9,026 bases of DNA from Brevundimonas sp. (GTDB lineage: Bacteria > Pseudomonadota > Alphaproteobacteria > Caulobacterales > Caulobacteraceae). Position numbers and translations under genes: made by a program. The DNA lies in the NCBI GenBank assembly GCA_015234495.1, contig JADGMZ010000001.1, positions 1-9,026 of the forward strand, in the 5' to 3' direction. Of this stretch, positions 5,461-9,026 are shown one piece after another. Each line of letters begins with the position of its first letter. Position 1 is the first letter of the stretch. Below the pieces are notes generated by a model that was not told where the DNA came from, did no database searches, and saw nothing but the letters and a program-made list of their open reading frames with translations.

Positions 5461-5931
5461 TCAGCGTCCGCGCCTCACCGCCCAGGCCACCACCGCCGCG
5501 CCTGCGCCCACGATCAGGGCGTCCTCGATCAGCCCGCTCCTGGTCTGCCCGACGGCGCGCATGCCCCGCTTGCGCGCCGCCAACGTCGCATAGGCCAGCG
5601 GCACGGCGGTAGCGACGGCCAGGCCCGCGCCCATCCGCTCCCGACCGCGCGGCGCCAGCGCCCCGCCGGCGATGCCGGCGCTCATCACCCGCGCCAGCAG
5701 GCCGAGAAACACCGTCCGGTCCGGGGCCGACTTCATCTTGTCGCCCATCAGTTCGCCCACGCCCATGGCCAGGGCCCCGGCGGTGAACAGCGGATGGGTC
5801 AGCAGGCGCAGCCGGCCGGGCGTCTCGCGGCCGGCGACATGGGCCGCGGCCAGCGCCGCCATCGGCGTCATCGACCGGGCCGAGGCGACGGCGCCGATCA
5901 GGGCGGAGGGGAGCAGGCCGGGGATGTGCAT
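5461..5931 (-). CDS. DUF4126-like small membrane protein, 156 aa
   Basis: The protein matches my recollection of the DUF4126 family: a small integral membrane protein with an N-terminal glycine/alanine-rich helix ([18 protein letters not shown], 3-20) and a central [20 protein letters not shown] block (59-78). Hydrophobic helices follow at about 80-93, 102-117 and 134-150. The function is unknown. Basic residues at the end (RRGR) suggest a cytoplasmic C-terminus. The start has GGAGG only 3 nt upstream, which is short but the best available. It precedes the lysyl-tRNA synthetase gene by 42 nt and diverges from queA across 81 bp that must hold promoters for both. TTGACC at 5975-5980 is a possible plus-strand -35, without a clear -10. 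Confidence 0.75.
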   Translation of the reverse strand: MHIPGLLPSALIGAVASARSMTPMAALAAAHVAGRETPGRLRLLTHPLFTAGALAMGVGELMGDKMKSAPDRTVFLGLLARVMSAGIAGGALAPRGRERMGAGLAVATAVPLAYATLAARKRGMRAVGQTRSGLIEDALIVGAGAAVVAWAVRRGR

Positions 5932-6012
5932 GGTCCTCCAACACGGTCGGGCCGTTCGGGTTCATCGGCGCCCCTTGACCCGCCCGCGGCCGCGTGGCCT
6001 CTGCCCGGCTTC

Positions 6013-7104
6013 ATGAAGACCGCCGATTTCGACTTCGACCTGCCGGAAGACCGGATCGCGCTCCGCCCCGCGGAGCCGAGGGATTCCGCGCGCCTGCTGG
6101 TGGTGCGGGACGGCGGGCTGCAGGACCGGGTCGTCCGCGACCTGCCCGACTTCCTTCGGCCCGGCGATGCGCTGGTGTTCAACGACACGCGGGTCATTCC
6201 GGCGCGGCTGTCTGGCGTTCGGGAAAGGACCGGACCGGAGGGCGAGACCCTGACCCTCGAGGTCGAGGCGACCCTGCACCACCGCGACGCGCCGGACGTC
6301 TGGTCGGCCTTCATGAAGCCGGGCAAGCGCATCAAGGTCGGGGACCGGGTCCGCTTCGGGGCGGAGGCCGACGGCGCCTGCCTGCTGGGCCGGCTCGACG
6401 CCACAGTCCAGGCCAAGGGCGAGGACGGCCTCGTCACCCTGCGCTTCGACCTGTCGGGGCCGTTCCTGGACGAGGCCATCCGCGACGTCGGGGTCATGCC
6501 CCTGCCGCCCTACATCGCCGCCAAACGGGCCGAGGACGACCGCGACCGCACCGACTACCAGACCATCTTCGCCCACTGGGACGGCTCGGTGGCGGCGCCG
6601 ACCGCCGGCCTGCACTTCACGCCCGCCTTGCTGGAGGCGCTCGAGGCGCGCGGCGTCTCGACCCACGCCGTCACCCTGCATGTCGGGGCCGGCACCTTCC
6701 TGCCAGTCAAGGCGGACGACACGGCGGACCACAGGATGCATTCGGAATGGGGCGAGGTCTCAGCGGAAACCGCCGCCGCCCTCAACGCCGTCCGCGCCGC
6801 CGGGGGGCGGATCGTCTGCGTCGGCACCACCAGCCTGCGGCTGCTGGAGAGCGCCGCGGGCGAGGACGGCGTGGTCCGTCCCTTCCACGGCGACACGGCC
6901 ATCTTCATCACCCCCGGCTACCGCTTCCGCGCCGCCGACGTGCTGATGACCAATTTCCACCTGCCCAGGTCGACCCTGTTCATGCTGGTGTCGGCCTTCG
7001 CCGGGCTGGAGACGATGAAGGCCGCCTATGCGCACGCGGTGGCCGAGGGGTACCGGTTCTATTCCTACGGCGACGGCAGCCTGCTGTTCCGGAGCGGAAC
7101 GTAA
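6013..7104 (+). CDS. queA: S-adenosylmethionine:tRNA ribosyltransferase-isomerase QueA, 363 aa
   Basis: QueA transfers and isomerises the ribosyl part of S-adenosylmethionine onto preQ1 at tRNA position 34 to give epoxyqueuosine, the penultimate step of queuosine synthesis. Family blocks are present in order: [23 protein letters not shown] (split by charged residues, 7-29), [13 protein letters not shown] (54-66), PTAGLHFT (196-203), [10 protein letters not shown] (223-232), [10 protein letters not shown] (271-280), [17 protein letters not shown] (313-329) and YRFYSYGD (347-354). The length is near the family norm. The ATG is set by the conserved N-terminus; the frame stays open far upstream but that extension is antisense to lysyl-tRNA synthetase. 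No Shine-Dalgarno is visible. tgt follows after a 147-nt gap filled by a repeat, and the two are probably one operon. Confidence 0.96.
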   Translation: MKTADFDFDLPEDRIALRPAEPRDSARLLVVRDGGLQDRVVRDLPDFLRPGDALVFNDTRVIPARLSGVRERTGPEGETLTLEVEATLHHRDAPDVWSAFMKPGKRIKVGDRVRFGAEADGACLLGRLDATVQAKGEDGLVTLRFDLSGPFLDEAIRDVGVMPLPPYIAAKRAEDDRDRTDYQTIFAHWDGSVAAPTAGLHFTPALLEALEARGVSTHAVTLHVGAGTFLPVKADDTADHRMHSEWGEVSAETAAALNAVRAAGGRIVCVGTTSLRLLESAAGEDGVVRPFHGDTAIFITPGYRFRAADVLMTNFHLPRSTLFMLVSAFAGLETMKAAYAHAVAEGYRFYSYGDGSLLFRSGT

Positions 7105-7110
7105 CTCTAT

Positions 7111-7249
7111 ATTCCGCTCATCCCGGCGAAAGCCGGGACCCAGTCCTGTCCAGCCTGACGCCAGCGTTTCCGGACGGACTGCCCAGACAACACCCGCATC
7201 CGGATCACCCAAAGAACTGGGTCCCGGCTTTCGCCGGGATGAGCGGAGT
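7111..7249. repeat. REP/BIME-like inverted repeat pair between queA and tgt
   Basis: A 34-nt left arm (7111-7144) and right arm (7216-7249) are reverse complements at 33 of 34 positions, separated by 71 nt. Each arm holds its own hairpin: CCCGGCGAAAGCCGGG (7122-7137, GAAA loop on the plus strand) and CCCGGCTTTCGCCGGG (7223-7238). I recall this CATCCCGGCGAAAGCCGGGACC type as a widely dispersed repeat in Caulobacterales and related groups, often mistranslated as HPGESRDPV/WVPAFAGM peptides. It carries no transposase. The right arm reaches to within 2 nt of the tgt start and includes GGAG (7245-7248). In the queA-tgt transcript it could form either two small hairpins or one long stem. Confidence 0.85.
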
Positions 7250-7251
7250 GA

Positions 7252-8376
7252 ATGTTGCCCTTCCCGTTTGAAATCTCGAGGACCGATGGCCGCGCCCGCA
7301 CAGGGGTGTTGAAGACGCCGCGCGGGGACATCCGCACCCCGGCCTTCATGCCGGTGGGCACCGCCGCCACGGTCAAGGCGCTGACCGTCGACCAGGTGAA
7401 ACAGACCGGCGCCGACATCCTGCTGGGCAACACCTACCACCTGATGCTGCGGCCCGGCCCGGAGCGGATGCAGCGGCTGGGCGGGCTGCACGAATTCATG
7501 CGCTGGGACAGGCCCATCCTGACCGACTCGGGCGGCTTCCAAGTCATGTCCCTGTCGGGCATTTCGAAGCTGACCGAGGAGGCTGTGACCTTCTCCAGCC
7601 ATATCGACGGCTCCAAACATGTGCTGACGCCGGAACGGTCGATCGAGATCCAGGCCGACCGGCTGGGTTCGGACATCGTCATGCAGCTGGACGAATGCGT
7701 AGCCTGGCCGGCCGAGGAAGCCCGCGCCCGCTCGGGCATGGAGCTGTCGGCGCGCTGGGCGAAACGGTCGAAGGACGCCTTCGGGACGCGGGACAAGCAG
7801 GCCCTGTTCGGCATCCAGCAGGGTTCGACCTTCGAACACCTGCGCCGCGAAAGCTCCGAACGGCTGCAGGAGATCGGCTTCGACGGCTACGCCATCGGCG
7901 GCCTCGCCGTCGGCGAGGGCCACGAGGCCATGTGCGAGGTGCTGGACTACGCGCCGGAGATGCTGCCGGCTGACCGTCCCCGCTATCTGATGGGCGTCGG
8001 CAAGCCGGTCGATCTCGTCGAGGCGGTGTGGCGCGGCGTCGACATGTTCGACTGCGTCCTGCCCACCCGCGCCGGTCGCCACGGCCAGGCCTGGACCTGG
8101 GCCGGCCCGATCAACCTCAAGAACGCCCGCTTCGCCGAGGACCAGGACCCGCTGGACCCCGAGGTCCCCTGCCCCGCCTCGCAGGACTATTCAAAGGCCT
8201 ACCTGCACCACCTCATCCGGACCGACGAGATTCTCGGCAAGATCCTGCTCAGCTGGCACAACATCGCCTTCTTCCAGGCCCTGACGGCGGCGATGCGGAC
8301 GGCGATCGCGGAGGGCCGGTTCGAGGCGTTCCGGCGGGAGTTCCACGGGCGGCATGTGTCGAATGGAAGGGCTTAG
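7252..8376 (+). CDS. tgt: tRNA-guanine transglycosylase, 374 aa, with an altered zinc site
   Basis: The enzyme replaces guanine-34 of GUN-anticodon tRNAs with preQ1 by base exchange, the step before QueA. It is a TIM-barrel enzyme. Visible motifs are TDSGGFQ with D92 (proton acceptor), QLDEC with D147, FGIQQGS with Q189-Q190, GGLAVGE (216-222) and the nucleophile D267 in [17 protein letters not shown] (262-278). In E. coli the zinc ligands form C-x-C-x2-C plus a His 31 residues after the first Cys. Here the aligned positions are V305, C307, S310 and H336, so two of three cysteines are missing in an otherwise intact region (PLDPE before, [11 protein letters not shown] after). The ATG at 7252 has GGAG inside the upstream repeat arm. 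The stop lies in the 8368-8387 hairpin. Confidence 0.95.
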   Translation: MLPFPFEISRTDGRARTGVLKTPRGDIRTPAFMPVGTAATVKALTVDQVKQTGADILLGNTYHLMLRPGPERMQRLGGLHEFMRWDRPILTDSGGFQVMSLSGISKLTEEAVTFSSHIDGSKHVLTPERSIEIQADRLGSDIVMQLDECVAWPAEEARARSGMELSARWAKRSKDAFGTRDKQALFGIQQGSTFEHLRRESSERLQEIGFDGYAIGGLAVGEGHEAMCEVLDYAPEMLPADRPRYLMGVGKPVDLVEAVWRGVDMFDCVLPTRAGRHGQAWTWAGPINLKNARFAEDQDPLDPEVPCPASQDYSKAYLHHLIRTDEILGKILLSWHNIAFFQALTAAMRTAIAEGRFEAFRREFHGRHVSNGRA

Positions 8377-8387
8377 CTCTAAGCCCT
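8368..8387. terminator. Hairpin between convergent tgt and the lipoprotein gene, candidate bidirectional terminator
   Basis: AGGGCTTA (8368-8375) pairs perfectly with TAAGCCCT (8380-8387) around a 4-nt loop. It contains the tgt stop (8374-8376) and ends 5 nt before the end of the convergent lipoprotein gene (8393). Neither side has a strong T-run (ATTCCCTACCTTC on plus, TCCATTCG on minus), so efficiency is doubtful, but position and symmetry fit a shared terminator. Confidence 0.45.
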
Positions 8388-8392
8388 ATTCC

Positions 8393-8914
8393 CTACCTTC
8401 TCGGCCGGAACCAGCGCGGCGCCGCCGGCGGGGCGCAGTTGCGCTGCATGCCGATGCCCTTGAGGAAGGCGCGGCGCATGCGGCCGGCCTGGATCGCCGA
8501 CTGCACATGGCGGCTGTGCTGTTCGGCGCCTGACAGCCGCCGGATCCAGCTGCGGCCGGGGATGAAGTCGGTCGTGGTGTCGCGGATGGCGTCCAGCGCG
8601 GCCTTCGAGGCGGCGTCCCCGGCGCGCTCGCCCAGGGTCGAACCGTCGGGCGGGGGGGGTTCGTCCGTATCCGGCCCCAGGGCGTCGTTGAGGCGCGAAA
8701 TTTCCGCCCCGATGGTCGAGCACTGGTTGAGGTTGCGCAGGTCGTAGGGATTCGCTTCGGCCTGCAGCAGCACCGTCGGGATTTCCTCGCGGCGCAGGTT
8801 CAGGTCGTCGAGCGGCGCGGTGGCCGCAGCCCCCACGCCGGACCCGAACTCCCGCGCCGACCCACAGCCGGACAGCATCAGGACCACGACGATCGGCAGA
8901 GCAAGCGTGCGCAT
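8393..8914 (-). CDS. Conserved alphaproteobacterial lipoprotein, 173 aa, unknown function
   Basis: The N-terminus MRTLALPIVVVLMLSGCGS is a lipoprotein signal with lipobox LSGC and lipidated Cys17, so the mature protein is membrane-anchored and periplasmic. The ATG at 8914 is chosen over that at 8935 because it gives a canonical signal peptide and has AGGG just upstream. The body contains a block around NPYDLRNLNQCSTIGAEI and ALGPD, a proline run (PPPP), and a basic C-terminal part (GRSWIRRLSGAE, RRAFLKGIGMQRNC). I recall similar uncharacterised proteins in many alphaproteobacteria. The PPPP codons include eight consecutive C (8652-8659), a possible slippage site, although the frame is intact across it. 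The gene is convergent with tgt. Confidence 0.8.
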   Translation of the reverse strand: MRTLALPIVVVLMLSGCGSAREFGSGVGAAATAPLDDLNLRREEIPTVLLQAEANPYDLRNLNQCSTIGAEISRLNDALGPDTDEPPPPDGSTLGERAGDAASKAALDAIRDTTTDFIPGRSWIRRLSGAEQHSRHVQSAIQAGRMRRAFLKGIGMQRNCAPPAAPRWFRPRR

Positions 8915-8986
8915 GTCCCTGTCTAACCACGGCATTCGGAACCGAGTCCACCGCTCCGGACCGAACGTCGCGGGCTCTCACGCCTT

Positions 8987-9026
8987 GTGTCAGGAAACGA
9001 ACCCAAGCGCGTCCTCATGTATCAGA
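8987..9026 (+). CDS. Possible 5' end of a gene leaving the right edge
   Basis: A GTG at 8987 opens a frame to the window end with the residues MSGNEPKRVLMYQ, which read like a real N-terminus. No Shine-Dalgarno is visible, and 13 residues cannot identify a product. An in-frame ATG at 9017 is an alternative start. It would be divergent from the lipoprotein gene, with about 70 bp between them for promoters. Confidence 0.3.
   Translation, partial: MSGNEPKRVLMYQ

Noticed and set aside
5955..5964. GTTCGGGTTC as an alphaproteobacterial LexA box upstream of queA
   Set aside because: The two GTTC halves are 2 nt apart; the SOS box needs a 7-nt spacer.
3904..6012. A plus-strand open frame continuous with queA for some 700 codons upstream
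   Set aside because: It is antisense to the lysyl-tRNA synthetase and DUF4126-like genes. QueA homology begins at the ATG at 6013, and the extension has the Arg/Gly/His-rich look of a high-GC shadow frame.
7107..7433. A minus-strand frame with HPGESRDPV and DWVPAFAGM peptides
   Set aside because: These peptides are the known translation artefact of the dispersed inverted repeat, and the frame is antisense to tgt.

Overview
The window is GC-rich (roughly 65-72% in the coding stretches I counted by hand) and looks like the chromosome of a Caulobacterales-type alphaproteobacterium, perhaps near Brevundimonas or Caulobacter. Four things point there: a class I (archaeal-type) lysyl-tRNA synthetase, the style of the S24-type regulator and the conserved lipoprotein, an inverted repeat of a type I recall from that order, and GC-rich codon use. 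The genus is an inference.

Layout. (1) 1-492, plus strand: the tail of one hotdog-fold thioesterase and a complete second one, overlapping by 4 bp. (2) 556-2312, plus strand: four small genes that form two adjacent paralogue pairs. The first pair encodes small helical proteins (129 and 113 aa); the second encodes small multi-pass membrane proteins (146 and 142 aa). I recognise no family for either. The two inner genes (979-1848) are visibly less GC-rich than the outer two. The outer helical gene and the inner membrane gene each have a strong dyad over their ribosome binding site. (3) 2392-3027, plus strand: a HTH regulator with a LexA/CI-like S24 domain, preceded by a small inverted repeat. 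(4) 3147-3620, minus strand: an exported glycine-zipper/SH3b protein, with a hairpin-plus-T terminator between it and the convergent regulator. (5) 5931-3745, minus strand: a DUF4126-like membrane protein followed by class I lysyl-tRNA synthetase. (6) 6013-8376, plus strand: queA and tgt, two queuosine tRNA-modification enzymes, separated by a 139-bp repeat with long inverted arms. (7) 8914-8393, minus strand: a conserved lipoprotein convergent with tgt. (8) At the right edge, a possible start of another plus-strand gene.

How the genes relate. queA and tgt act in one pathway: TGT exchanges guanine-34 for preQ1, and QueA adds the cyclopentenediol precursor from S-adenosylmethionine. The synthetase is another tRNA-directed housekeeping gene. 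The accessory-looking part is 493-3027, where duplicated small genes carry putative RNA-level control and sit beside a potentially self-cleaving repressor. The most checkable oddities are the loss of two of the three zinc cysteines in TGT, the hairpins over the ribosome binding sites, the tandem paralogue architecture, and the repeat arm that seems to supply tgt's ribosome binding site. There are no RNA genes, CRISPR arrays or transposase genes. No gene-free stretch exceeds 150 bases.
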